From: Branchiostoma floridae
Taxonomy: Eukaryota > Chordata > Leptocardii > Amphioxiformes > Branchiostomatidae
Direction of reading: 5' to 3'
Assembly (NCBI RefSeq): GCF_000003815.2
Contig: NC_049985.1
Coordinates: 7,378,066 to 7,442,065 of the forward strand
DNA: 64,000 bases
Notes under the pieces: model-generated
The model's input: the letters and a program-made list of their open reading frames with translations, nothing else
Database searches by the model: none
What the model was told of the DNA's origin: nothing
Translations under genes and position numbers: made by a program
Shown: piece by piece, positions 50,440 to 62,530 of the stretch
Layout of the letters: each line of letters starts with the position of its first letter
Numbering within the stretch: position 1 is the first letter of the stretch

Positions 50440-50639
50440 GTAACAAGTTGTAACAGACTCTTTGTGTGATCTTTGGAGCTATGTCCAGTATCAGGGTGAA
50501 GTGCACGAAGTAAGGGTGTACGAAGTTGTACGAAGTTGTACTAAGTTACAACCGTTTCCCATTGGCTTTGAGGCTATATCAGGAGTAACAGATGACGTCA
50601 AAACATTTATTGGATGACGTAATCTAACTTCGTACAGTA

Positions 50640-51180
50640 GGCAGGGTAGGGTGTCAAGTGTACGAAGTTGTCCGAAGTTGTGCAAAGTTACGTGACATCA
50701 TCTAACTTCGGACAGTGGGCAGGGTAGGTCAACAAGTGTGCGAAGTTGTCCTACGTTGTGCAAAGTTACGTGATGTCATCTAACTTTGGACAGTGGGAAG
50801 GGTAGGTCAACAAGTGTGCGAAGTTGTCCTAAGTTGTGCAAAGTTACGTGACGTCATCTAACTTTGGACAGTGGGCAGGGTAGGTCAACAAGTGTGCGAA
50901 GTTGTCCTAAGTTGTGCAAAGTTACGTGACGTCATCTAACTTTGGACAGTGGGCAGGGTAGGTCAACAAGTGTGCGAAGTTGTCCTAAGTTGTGCAAAGT
51001 TACGTGACGTCATCTAACTTTGGACAGTGGGCAGGGTAGGTCAACAAGTGTGCGAAGTTGTCCTAAGTTGTGCAAAGTTACGTGACGTCATCTAACTTTG
51101 GACAGTGGGCAGGGTAGGTCAACAAGTGTGCGAAGTTGTCCTAAGTTGTGCAAAGCTACGTGACGTCATCTAACTTACGT
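50640..51180. repeat. 78-bp tandem repeat, about 7 copies, each with a CRE
   Basis: Units read TGTGCGAAGTTGTCCTAAGT + TGTGCAAAGTTACGTGACGT + CATCTAACTTTGGACAGTGG and so on. The five right-hand copies hold perfect TGACGTCA at 50849, 50927, 51005, 51083 and 51161; the two left copies have TGACATCA and TGATGTCA. Diverged precursor-like sequence continues left to about 50510. Confidence 0.95.
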
Positions 51181-51797
51181 ACAGGGAGTCACAAAAATAA
51201 AGTTCCGAAATTACGCTACTCAAGACAAACACTACATTCAACTCATTTCCTTACGTCGGTATTGACTTGTGAATGTTGACAAGTTAAATAAACAGGGCAT
51301 GTCAATCAAAGTCATTGTTACTCTTTATTCAGGCAAACGATTTGAACCGAGGTGTTTAACCGAGTGCTAGCCATAAGCCTTATGGAGGCTATTCCATCAT
51401 AAGACTGTACTCGAGTACTCCAGCATCGCATCCTGGAGGTTGCCTGCGTGTTCCTTGCTCTAGTGAACAGGTATTGTAATCTTGCAAAATGATTATAACA
51501 TTTTCTATGCAATATTTCTATGCAATATTTAATAGTGACTATTAAAGAGAAAATTCTTATCCCTATACGACATAAGTACTTACCATTTTTGTTAAATTAA
51601 GCCTCGGTACTCCCACTGGTAGGTGAAGGCTGGTTATGTCCCACCAAAAACACAGACTTTTTAGATCTCGATCTAATAACTTTTATATTTACGTCATAAC
51701 TTCCGACAACTTTGGTAACCTCCCGTCTTCTTATACAAAGTTTGGATGACGTCATAATTAAGATGACGTAATCTGAAGCTATCTTCGGCAAAACGAC

Positions 51798-51897
51798 NNN
51801 NNNNNNNNNNNNNNNNNNNNNNNNNNNNNNNNNNNNNNNNNNNNNNNNNNNNNNNNNNNNNNNNNNNNNNNNNNNNNNNNNNNNNNNNNNNNNNNNN
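51798..51897. other. Assembly gap (100 N)
   Basis: 100-N placeholder between the lectin gene's last placed exon and the candidate terminal exon. Confidence 0.99.
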
Positions 51898-51917
51898 GTA
51901 CCAATAGAAAGGATTGA

Positions 51918-51950
51918 AAGGGAGGGAGGGAGGGAGGCAGGGAGGGAAGG
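51918..51950. repeat. GGGA-rich microsatellite
   Basis: GGGAGGGAGGGAGGCAGGGA-type run, next to the 51798-51897 gap. Confidence 0.8.
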
Positions 51951-52059
51951 TACTACAGTGATGTGGTACAGTGATGTGATAAATGGGAAAACTGTATCCC
52001 GAAATAGAAATACAGACAAGGTTTAGTAACGCCTATGAGGCATCTTGATGATAGCTTAC

Positions 52060-55000
52060 CGCTCTTTGTTGCTGTCGACTTCGTGGTCTTCAAGTCCGCG
52101 GCGGTCAGGTTTCCCGGCTGAAAAGAGAATTATACGTGACATTTCTAAGACGAGAAGAATCGATTTGATTTTGTTGACGAAGAGCAGTTTTTTCTACACA
52201 AAATGTCATAGGGAGCCTAAACAAATTCAATTTCTAATTTTTATCACTTATGCGGGAGCGTGTATTAAAGGTCATTAAACTCTGCTGTTTTCCGTGACTG
52301 GCTCCCTTAGAGAGATCAGCGGCCGCCTTGCCATAACATGCAACAACCTCGACACTATCTTCACTAGATCAGGCCGTTTTCCCAATAGCGGCATTCCATT
52401 CATGGTCAGGGCATTAACTTATCGTCTCCATTACTATCATAAAACGCCGAATGTGATGTTCCTACACCAATACAGCCGTAAGGTAGTAAGCTGTGTGGCA
52501 AATTGATAAGATGGCAAATAAACCAGTATACTGTCATGCATTGGACAAAGCGTAATGTCAGTGCAAGGACATACTTACCGCCGCAGGTGTACTCGACTTC
52601 CAGGTACTTATAAGTGAACGGCATACAAGGATCCCCGAAACGGCCGTTGTCGGCCGCCACAGAGCAGCGGGACTTCCCCTGGCATTTGCTCCGCATGTAG
52701 GAAAGGCTGGTCTTGCTGATGCAGTTGGTGTTCCCGATTGTGGGATGGGGGCAGACCTCCGGGCCTTGGGTCCGGCCGTACATGGCAGACACGATGTTGA
52801 TAGTTTTTCCAGCAGGACAACTGATGGTCAATATTCCACCTTCACACACTCGACGGGTTTCTAGATCTGTTACAATGTATAATCGAAAGTCATAACTAGG
52901 AGAGAATAGCCTTTGAAGGAAACATGGCTCTGGTGCCAGTCTGGCATCGNNNNNNNNNNNNNNNNNNNNNNNNNNNNNNNNNNNNNNNNNNNNNNNNNNN
53001 NNNNNNNNNNNNNNNNNNNNNNNNNNNNNNNNNNNNNNNNNNNNNNNNNNNNNNNNNNNNNNNNNNNNNNNNNNNNNNNNNNNNNNNNNNNNNNNNNNNN
53101 NNNNNNNNNNNNNNNNNNNNNNNNNNNNNNNNNNNNNNNNNNNNNNNNNNNNNNNNNNNNNNNNNNNNNNNNNNNNNNNNNNNNNNNNNNNNNNNNNNNN
53201 NNNNNNNNNNNNNNNNNNNNNNNNNNNNNNNNNNNNNNNNNNNNNNNNNNNNNNNNNNNNNNNNNNNNNNNNNNNNNNNNNNNNNNNNNNNNNNNNNNNN
53301 NNNNNNNNNNNNNNNNNNNNNNNNNNNNNNNNNNNNNNNNNNNNNNNNNNNNNNNNNNNNNNNNNNNNNNNNNNNNNNNNNNNNNNNNNNNNNNNNNNNN
53401 NNNNNNNNNNNNNNNNNNNNNNNNNNNNNNNNNNNNNNNNNNNNNNNNNNNNNNNNNNNNNNNNNNNNNNNNNNNNNNNNNNNNNNNNNNNNNNNNNNNN
53501 NNNNNNNNNNNNNNNNNNNNNNNNNNNNNNNNNNNNNNNNNNNNNNNNNNNNNNNNNNNNNNNNNNNNNNNNNNNNNNNNNNNNNNNNNNNNNNNNNNNN
53601 NNNNNNNNNNNNNNNNNNNNNNNNNNGCTTTCGGAAGCGAAAAGAATAATTATATGAAAGACATCAACATACACAAAACGTCAAAATATGGTTCATGGGC
53701 AAGATTTGTGTATACTTTTAGGTATACATTTTTATTTTTCGTTTCTTAAAACATCCCGACCGGGCCCCGATTCGGAAATGTGACCTAAGCCTAAATGATG
53801 CCATAAAATATCGTTCAGCCAGAATTTGCTTCAACCTCTCCTTTCATCTCCAAACCTACCAGAAGTGATAGTCTGCTAAACGTAAGAGGAGTTGTCGGCT
53901 ATATATAGATTAGAATATCTGATCCTGCACAGAAGAAATTAAAAAAGATATAGGCACCTAGATAAGTAATTGTAGATCCGTATGGTGCTAATACACTGGA
54001 TAGTCCTCCTGCAAAGTCGCCGCTGTCATGAACAACGACAACTATGATCCGTCCCTGCAGCGAAATAGGAACAAAGATGAGATATGATATCAGATTGCCT
54101 GAAGTATGACTTGTCCGAACGTGATCGGAAAGTTCCAACCAACGTTTATCTTTTATTAGACATTCTTGTCGTTGATATGACACTTATGTCTGTAGTAAGT
54201 ATAGCATATTCCTCTAAGGTATCAAGTTTACAGAAACGACCATCGCAAACGAAATGCTCGTTTAAACGATCATGATAGTTGAAAAATCTAAAACACATCA
54301 TATTTGATCTTTGGTAAGGAACAGGAGGTACTACATCCGAGTCAAGGTAGGTACCTGCAATAAGTATAGAGCACTTAAGATGCTGCATTAGTTGTTTACT
54401 ATACCCATAAATTTGTGCTTCAACATTCATGAACGTTACAACTGGCAGCAGAAAAATGCGTTAAACTTCAAGTCATTTGGAAACCTATGATTTTCAGAAC
54501 TGTCGTAATTAGCCCAAATGATACCATACATAAAAATCTACGTTTCTACGTTACCTCTGCAGCACCTCCCAGAAAGGTTGCCATTTTTGTCGCCGCCTCA
54601 GCGTCGCCATGGACCCAGGTGTCGAAAGCAGCCTTGCTTACAACTTGTCCGGTCTGCTCATTCAAAATGAACACCTGATGCCCTCGCTTAACTGACATTA
54701 TAAAAGAAATAGATCCTCAAAATTCTTCGTGTATTTCTGTTGATTTTTCATCGCCTGAAGGACAGTGTAATGCAATCGGGCCTTTTTCTGCGAGAAAATT
54801 TAAAATTTTCAGAAATTTAAAACTCATGTCTTTCGATTAATCTATGTTGATTCAAAAGTATTGATAACACGGACGCTGCCCCAACGGCTGAAAAAGGAGA
54901 GATAAATCGTTTTTGTCCAGGTGCTTTAATAGGAAATACAACGTCTACTCACGGCCTTCATCAATGTTTCTCTTCTGTCCGCCAACGACAATGTAGGTGA

Positions 55001-58000
55001 GATCTCTGGAATTGTAGGGGACATCCCGGAAACCCGGATCCTCCCATGCGTACGACTGTGCCCTCACGGTGAAACCTTTTGTGGCTGGGAAACAACAAGA
55101 ATATCCTTGAACAAAATGCCTCAGTATTGGCAGTTAACGCAGCACCTAGTGAAATCTTCGTTTAAGACATAAAGTCAGTACATAGCATAACGCGTCATCG
55201 AAAAACAACATATCTTCATTACTTCGTCAAAGGTACCTGCCTACCCATCCAGAACACCCGCCTACCCACCCGGAACACCCGTTTCGAACGTGTGTATTGT
55301 GTTGGTGGCAGTAAGGCATTGGTGGCAACCTCTCGGATATAACAACACGGTGCATTTTGGAATATAAACTGTGTGCTGACGCTTACTTCTTTTTTACAAT
55401 ATCAACACTTCAATTTAAAATTGACCGAATGGCTTAATTGTATATCTAACCAATCCTAAAAATGCTAACGATATAATGGTCCCTGGCTCTGTACTAATAA
55501 ATATTCTTTGTCAATGAAAGACACCTCACATAGGAAAAATATAAAATGAATACTCGCAAACTCGAGACAAAATGTTTTCTTTACCTGGTGGTATAAACGC
55601 CTCTACAGTAGTTGGTCCAGCACCTTTAGCGCTCCTTTTCTCCACGAACCAAGATGGTTTTGGTCCCTTCTGGGTAATCATGGCGTAGGACTCTCTGCGC
55701 CCTGTCATGAGATGTTTAGATGTGTCAATCCTTCAAATACTTGCCAGCTATCAAGTCATGATACTACTACTAGTAAACAAAGACGGATTATCTACATTGC
55801 ATGGCATAAAGGTACAATAGAAATTGTGCCTCCCCCCTTTACTTTGTTATGTCCGAGAGCAGATCAAGGACATCGCCAAAAGGCGCCCGGTGGTGACCCT
55901 GTAAGGCTTAGGTCACATTTCCAAACCGGGGCCCGGCCGGCCAGCTTTCGGAAGCGAAAAGAATAATTATATGAAAGACATCAACATACACAAAACGTCA
56001 AAATATGGTTCATGGGCAAGATTTGTGTATACTTTTAGGTATACATTTTAATTTTTCGTTTCTTAAAACATCCCGACCGGGCCCCGATTCGGAAATGTGA
56101 CCTAAGCCTCAATGACGTCATAAAACACCATTCAGCCAGAATTTGCTTCAACCTCTCCTTTCATCTCCAAACCTACCAGAAGTGATAGTCTGCTAAACGT
56201 AAGAGGAGTTGTCGGCTATATATAGATTAGAATATCAGTTCCTGCACAGAAGAAATTACAAAAGATATAGGCACCTAGATAAGTAATTGTAGATCCGTAT
56301 GGTGCTAATACACTGGATAGTCCTCCTGTAAAGTCGCCGCTGTCATGAACAACAACAGCTATGATCCGTCCCTGCAGCGAAATAGGAACAAAGATGAGAT
56401 ATGATGTAAGATTGCCTGAAGTATGACGTGCCCGAACGTGATCGGAAAGTTCTAACCAACGTTTATCTTTTATTAGACATTCTTGTCCTTGATATGACAC
56501 TTATGTCTGTAATAAGTATAGCATATTCCTCTATGGTATCAAGTTTACAGAAACGACAATCGCAAACGAAATGCTCGTTTAAACGATCATGATAGTTGAA
56601 AAATCTAAAACACATCATATTTGATCTTTGATAACGAACAGGAGGTACTACATCCGAGTCAAGGCAGGTACCTGTAATAAGTATAGAGCACTTAAGATGC
56701 TGCATTAGTTTTTTACTATACCCATAAATTTGTGCTTCAACATTCATGAACGTTATACCTGCCAGCAGAAAACGCGTTAAACTTCAAGTCATTTGGAAAC
56801 CTATGATTTTCAGAACTGTCGTAATTAGCCCAAATGATACCATACATAAAAATCTACGTTTCTACGTTACCTCTGCAGCACCTCCCAGAAATGTTGCCAT
56901 TTTTGTCGCCGCCTCAGCGTCGCCATGGACCCAGGTGTCGAAAGCAGCCTTGCTTACAACTTGTCCGGTCTGCTCATTCAAAATGAACACCTGATGCCCT
57001 CGCTTAACTGACATTATAAAAGAAATAGATGCTCAAAATTCTTCGTGTATTTCTGTTGATTTTTCATCGCTTGAAGGACAGTGTAATGCAATCGGGCCTT
57101 TTTCTGCGAGAAAATTTAAAATTTTCAGAACTTTAAAACTCGTGTCTTTCGATTAATCTATGTTGATTCAAAAGTATTGATAACACGGACGCTGTCCCAA
57201 CGGCTGGAAAAGGAGAGATAAATCGTTTTTGTCCAGGTGCTTTAATAGGAAATACAACGTCTACTCACGGCCTTCATCAATGTTGCTCTTCTGTCCGCCA
57301 ACGACAATGTAGGTGAGATCTCTGGAATTGTAGGGGACATCCCGGAAACCCGGATCCTCCCATGCGTACGACTGTGCCCTCACGGTGAAACCTTTTGTGG
57401 CTGGGAAACAACAAGAATATCCTTGAACTAAATGCCTCTGTATTGGCAGTTAACGTAGCACCTTGTGAAATCTTAGCTCAAGACATGAAGTCAGTACACA
57501 GAATAACGCGTCATCGAAAAACATAACGCATCTTCATTACTTCGTCAAAGGCACACGCATACCCATCCGGAACACACGTCCTGAACCTGTGTATTGTGTT
57601 GGTTGCGGTAAGGTATTGGTGGCAACCTCTCGGATATAACAGAACAAGGTGCATTTTGGAACATATGCTGTGTGCTGTCGATTAACTTCTTTTTCTACTA
57701 TATCAACATTCCAAATTGAAATTGACAGAATGGCTTCATTATATATCTAACATATGAAAACTTTTTTCATAGATTACTTAAAAGATTTGTTATTTTGGGG
57801 TTTTCTGCCATTTTCTACTAAAAATGTATATTTTTGGCTCCATTGCCGTTGTATTCAGAAACCAAATGACATGAAATTTGGTACAGAGATGCATTAGACA
57901 TATGCCCACAGGGCTTATCAACACTTTATGCATACCTCACTTCAAAAATGAGTTATTTTCCGATATTTGGCCATTTTTGTCCACAAAATATTTTGGGCTT

Positions 58001-60235
58001 CCATGCCCTTGTATTGAAACCAAATGACCTGAATTTTGGTAAAGAGGTGTGCAGAGCTTATGTCCAAAGTACTCTATTTTCACACCTGGCATATGTTACT
58101 TAAAATTGTTGAATTTGGGGACTTTGATATTAATTTAAGACGTACAGGTAATGGACTATCACACTTTGGGGTTCACTGAAGGGTAAACTGTAAAAAGGTT
58201 AAGCACAAATAAGTTTTAAAAAGTTTTTCGAAACCCACAGCGCTCTCTGTCATTTTATAATGCACGGAATATCTGCATGGCAGACTGGCAGATGTGAAAC
58301 GTCAATTATGCAGGCCTACCCATAATGCAGTGTTTCCTAACCTCCACCCACCTGCTTTCCCATCATGCAGTGTTTCCTGATATCCATCCACCTGCCTTCC
58401 CATAATGCACTGTTTCCTGATATCCATCCACCTGCCTTCCCATAATGCACTATTTCCTAACCTCTGCCCACCTGCCTTCCCATCATGCAGGGTTTCCTAA
58501 CCCCCACCAACCTGCCTTCCCATCATGCACACCTTAACAAGTACCTTGAAGAAATTTCATCCCACTGGAAAACCACCCCGATACAAAATACCAGGAATGC
58601 TCTAATTGTAGCATGGAAAAAAAATTGTTTCTGGTAGACATGTGCCTTTCATACGTCCCTGTATACAAATTTACAATTTCCGTGCCAAATATCGTATTTA
58701 ATTTTGATAATTTTAAAAAAGTGTAACATGAAAACGATTCCGCAGAACGTCCTGCAATCTTTTGCGGAACACGTAAAAACTTCTGAACGTCCCGCGATCA
58801 TCACAGAACTTGTAAAAATGGTGATTACAAAAAAGATGCCTTCTAGCCCCTCAATATGTGAATGCTAGAAACACATTTTCTCGGCTCACGGAGTATCTAA
58901 GAGAATAGGGCGTTCTAGGGTGACCTACGGGTTGAGGTAGCAGAACACAGTTTTCGGCCCATGGGGATTTCTATAGTTAAGGGCCTCAAGGTGACTGGCT
59001 TCGACGCATTAAAAAAAATATAGTAGGGTGCACTTTTGGAATACCCCAAACGGATATGTTTGAGTTGAAGGTACAAACCACAAAATATCGAAATACAAAA
59101 AAAAATTCTGTCGGCGTATCGTCTTCTCACGCCCTCTTTGAAATGCCCCTATGCGGAGGTCACTGAACTGCAGCTGACTCACACCGGAAGGGCAGTTGCG
59201 TAATGGGGCGCATTTATACACGAAATAGAAAACTTTCACAATCCAAATCATGCAGTCTCAAAGTCGACACCTTCTTTGACCACGCAGCACAGGTTATGTC
59301 TGGCCGTCTCTCAAATAGGGCTTTCTACCGAGCCTTCGACACTTTTATCCGTACTGTCTACCCGCGTCATAGACCCCGGGGTTCGCCCATTAATATTGTG
59401 TTATGCTACCTTGAGGTTTTTCGCCTATGGGATTTCTATAATTAAGGACCGCAAGGTGACTCAAATCAATGTCGATGAATTTATAGTAGGGTGCAGTTTT
59501 CAAGTACGACAAACTAGTATGTTGAAGTTGAGGGCTGAATCTACAAAATAACTGAAAATCAAAGAAAAGTTGTCGTTTTTTCTTAAATTTTGAAGCCCTC
59601 TTTTAAATAGGGCCATGCGGGGCCATACGGAACTGCAGGCGACTCACCCAGGCAGTCAGCTGTAAAGGTCACGCGCATTTATACTTCCAAAGGGCAAACT
59701 TCACAATCCTACTCATACGATCTGAAAGTCAACTTGTCGTGCTACCATATAGTAAAGTTCATACCCCACTGCCTTTCACATTATAAGTGCTTACAAACGC
59801 TTTCAGATCTAGGCTGTACTACTTTCTTTCCCCTACGTCATAGACGGTCGCGGAGAAATACTGTGGGCTGCGACCTTGACTGCACCTCCGTCCACCCGCC
59901 TACCCATCATGCAGTCCTTCCTAACCTCCAGCAACCTGCCTTCCCATCATGCACTGTTCCTAACCTCCACCCACGGCATGCTTTCAGACGGCTTCCACAA
60001 AGCCAAATTAAAAACACGTTTCGCCATTTGGCATGGAGCATAATCGGAAACGCTATCATAATCATAGTTTTCCTAGGCTTGGCTGTTGAAAATTCTAAGC
60101 TACTTAAACAGTAATGGTGACTATGTTAGAAGGTATGAAATCATTGTGGGAAAAAATCTTACCTTGAGCCGTCCCGCCAGCAGCGAGAGCGAGTAGGACC
60201 AGCAGCCCCACGGGTACCGCCACTCGTGGGCCCAT
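52060..60235 (-). CDS. Secreted protein with two ILEI domains and a SUEL-type lectin domain
   Basis: Exons: 60163-60235, 57269-57400, 56871-57007, 56275-56371, 55585-55701, 54953-55084, 54555-54691, 53958-54054, [probably one in the 52950-53626 gap], 52579-52866, 52060-52117. All visible junctions are GT/AG and in phase. Exon 1 encodes a signal peptide (MGPRVAVPVGLLVLLALAAG). Exons 2-5 form one ILEI/FAM3-type domain (RGHQVFILNEQTGQVVSKAA, FDTWVHGD, GRIIAVVVHDSGDF, SYAMITQKGPKPSWFVEKRS); exons 6-8 repeat it almost exactly, with the fourth exon missing in the gap. The 288-nt exon is a galactose/rhamnose-binding SUEL lectin domain (CEGGILTISCPAGKTINIVS to GDPCMPFTYKYLEVEYTCG). ILEI domains occur in FAM3 cytokines, CEMIP and POMGNT1. 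Function is probably extracellular glycan binding; more cannot be said. The 3' end is unresolved. Confidence 0.83.
52579..52866 (-). CDS. SUEL/rhamnose-binding lectin domain exon
   Basis: A single 288-nt exon encodes one complete domain of about 95 residues. Family marks are ACEG-like CEGG near the start, the YGR triad (SAMYGRTQG), NTNC, the CQGKSRCSV block, and the DPC-x4-YKYLEVEYTC end. The Cys pattern (about eight to nine cysteines) fits the four-disulphide fold. The YGR and DPxxxTYKYLE residues that contact sugar in rhamnose-binding lectins are retained, except DPC-M-P-F-T for the usual P-G-T. Confidence 0.88.
52950..53626. other. Assembly gap (677 N)
   Basis: The gap ends exactly where the left copy of the 2.3-kb duplication would begin, and by comparison with 55585-55701 should contain the last exon of the second ILEI domain. 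Confidence 0.98.
53627..57790. repeat. Tandem segmental duplication, about 2.3-kb offset
   Basis: GCTTTCGGAAGCGAAAAGAA at 53627 recurs at 55944, and the two stretches remain near-identical, introns included, to about 55.45/57.75 kb with scattered substitutions and small indels. Similarity decays beyond about 55.2/57.5 kb. Each copy carries three ILEI exons with identical splice sites. Confidence 0.93.
57401..60162. other. Large intron 1 of the ILEI-lectin gene
   Basis: No exon is supported. It contains imperfect repeats of CCAAATGACMTGAAWTTTGG (57.86 and 58.02 kb), the 40-bp minisatellite at 58.3 kb, and a diverged duplication pairing about 58930-59220 with 59415-59690 (shared TATAGTAGGGTGCA and AGGTGACT phrases). 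Confidence 0.6.
58316..58530. repeat. 40-bp minisatellite (CCTTCCCATCATGCAGTGTT)
   Basis: About five copies of TTCCCATMATGCASTGTTTC + CTRAYMTCCACCCACCTGCC. Two further copies lie at 59900-59975, so the repeat has been moved by the larger intron duplication. Confidence 0.9.
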
Positions 60236-61119
60236 CGTGTAGCTCACCTGCAATAACAGTCAACCGGCAGGAGGGGGGATTATTACCCGACACAGTGTCA
60301 AAATTACTTCTACACATTCAACAAAAACGGCCTGCGGTGTGAGCAACAGGCGATTCGAAAAATATTCAGCAAAAGCAGCATGATTGACAGACGTGTTTGC
60401 AAGACAAATTAACCCTTAAGCTGCTGGATTTTCAGCTCAGTACACGCTTCTAGTGCTGCAGTTTCCAGAGAATCTCTATTAGATTGTGAACCAGCTCATG
60501 GCGTAATCCAAAAAGTGCGAGCCATAAAGCAGACGGTACAAAATAGAAAGCCAGATAACAACATCTAACAAAACGTAAAAAAAAAACCATCCGGAACGGA
60601 ATATCTGCTTGGAGAGAAGTCGCTGTGCACCACCATGTTGTCTTGGTCATTAGCAACTAGTAGTTTAAAAGGTTCAAACTGTGCATCAGTGCAGAAACAT
60701 CTGCCTCGTCGTTTTTCAAACCAGCCGCCCTAAGGCGCCCGGGGCCCAACAAAGCTACGCGCGCGAACTAGTAAACATGTCGTCAAGACTCTACAGAATT
60801 CTGCCGACAAAAGAAATCGTCAAATCGCTGTGATTCTAGAAATATGAAAACAAAACATGCACCGTACGAAACGTCCCACCCTTTTTGGCTCCGACCTCTT
60901 TGAACGAAAAGTCTAATGTCATGCCCCCGCTTTTAACCCCAAGCATCGGGGGTCAATAAGCTTCCGCCGTAGGCCATGTTCTCAGCAATGCGTCTTCTAC
61001 TGGTGACATTTTTTTTCTTGTCTATTTGCTTATGGATAGACGAGGGCAATGCGGCACTGCAACCAAGTTAGTTAATTATATCAACAGTACCACATACACG
61101 GTATAGACAGAAGGTAAAT

Positions 61120-61281
61120 GTTGTATTTCTTTTTACCTCCCCGACCGCTACCCATTTTTACACCTGGGTGAAATGAGAAAGGTCGTGTGAAGGGCACAAC
61201 GTCGGAGGCACGGCGGGTATCGAACTGGGGACCTCTAGATTCCGAGCCAAACGCTCTACCAGTTATACCACACACGACGCC
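61120..61281 (-). repeat. tRNA-derived SINE, minus strand
   Basis: The minus strand reads GGCGTCGTGTGTGGTATAAC, TGGTAGAGCGTTTGGCTCGG (box A region), GTTCGATACCC (box B), then the body GACGTTGTGCCCTT and CACCCAGGTGTAAAAATGGG. No matching acceptor stem follows box B, so this is a SINE head, not a tRNA gene. Confidence 0.78.
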
Positions 61282-62097
61282 ACTACTTGTGACACGATTG
61301 AGCCATGCTTTACTCTATTGGTACACAGAAGTTCCATTGCATTTTGTTCAAAACCTGAGGAATACTCTCCAATTTGTAAAGACTTTTCTCTACTGGACGG
61401 CGACCCAAGAGAACCGAGTTGAGCAATCAAGGAGGAACCAAAATCAAATATGGTGTACATGGTATGAGGTATCATTTGAAGACAGAAAAATATACAAAAC
61501 GTAAGAAAAAAGAAACATTTTTCATCCATGAAATTCGCTGAGCGACCTGCCAGATATTTAGTCCTGAAAATACAAATACATTTGCGAATAACGTTTTTTA
61601 AAGTCTACAGAACAAGCAAATTAACAAAGAAATGTGAGTGAAACGAGCTCAGGCACTGTCTGTCTTTGAAAACTCCCGACGATACAGTACTGAACCTTGC
61701 CAAGAACGCCACATATCAAAACTGGAAGCCCTTCTACTGTACCATCGGACATCGCTAGGGGGCAATAATCTAATCATTTTTCTTGATTTTTCAACACCTA
61801 TCGGCATATCAACTGCCATAAAGATTCATCGAGTTATGGTAACTAGACAAAAACGCAAGCGCATCAACAGCCGAAAACAAGGGTGGTCAATGACCATGTT
61901 ACAAAGTATTTGGTAACATGTTAGTTTGGTACGTACATGTGATAATACAAAGATAGCATAACAAAGTAATCACATATTCCAGATTAAAAAAGACAAGCAT
62001 GGACTATATCTCAATACGTCGACGGCCAATTATTTTGAGAGGCAACATCTCCTTTGCTCAAATAGATACAAATAGACAGAATTTTTATGAATATCTG

Positions 62098-62310
62098 CGA
62101 CGCGCCCGTGAGAAGACTACCATCTCATTAGGTCCTCTATGGCTATGGGTTGGGGGGAAAACGAGCGGCGACGCGCCCGTGAGAAGACTACCATCTCGCC
62201 AGGTCCTCTATGGCTATGGGTTGTCGGAAAACGAGCGGTGACGCGCCCGTGAGAAGACTACCATGTCGTCAGGTCCTCTATGGCTACGGGTTAGCGGGAC
62301 AACAAGTCGC
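62098..62310. repeat. Three 70-71-bp tandem copies
   Basis: Units start GACGCGCCCGTGAGAAGACT and continue ACCATCTCGYCAGGTCCTCT + ATGGCTAYGGGTT. Copies begin at about 62100, 62171 and 62241. The last copy ends near the start of the SINE. Confidence 0.9.
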
Positions 62311-62333
62311 GACGCGGGACAACACGCTACGTC

Positions 62334-62530
62334 GGGCTTGGCGTAACTTGTAGAGCGTTCGGCTCGGATTATATAGGTCCTGAGTTCGATCCCCACCGTG
62401 TTCCCCCGACGTTGTGCCCTTGGGAAAGGAACCTTACACGGCCTTCCTCACTTCACCCAGGTGTAAAAACAGGTACCTTACTTCGGTCGGGGAGGTAAAA
62501 GACTACCTTTTCCTTCTGTCTGTACCGCGT
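62334..62530 (+). repeat. tRNA-derived SINE, plus strand
   Basis: The head GCGTAACTTGTAGAGCGTTC and GAGTTCGATCCCC box B are followed by CCGACGTTGTGCCCTTGGGA and TTCACCCAGGTGTAAAAACA. It is the same family as 61120-61281, in the opposite direction. Confidence 0.78.

Noticed and set aside
50640-51180. CRISPR array
   Set aside because: Direct tandem repeats without unique spacers, in a eukaryotic context.
52406-53749. Long frames of 240-420 codons spanning the 52.95-53.63 kb gap
   Set aside because: Created by N; only the lectin exon inside them (52579-52866) is real.
54146-54430. Pair of 94-codon minus-strand frames (also 56463-56747) as possible small genes
   Set aside because: They lie in introns between ILEI exons and are similar only because the whole block is duplicated.
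61200-61281. tRNA gene on the minus strand
   Set aside because: Box A and B are present, but there is no paired acceptor stem and a SINE body follows.
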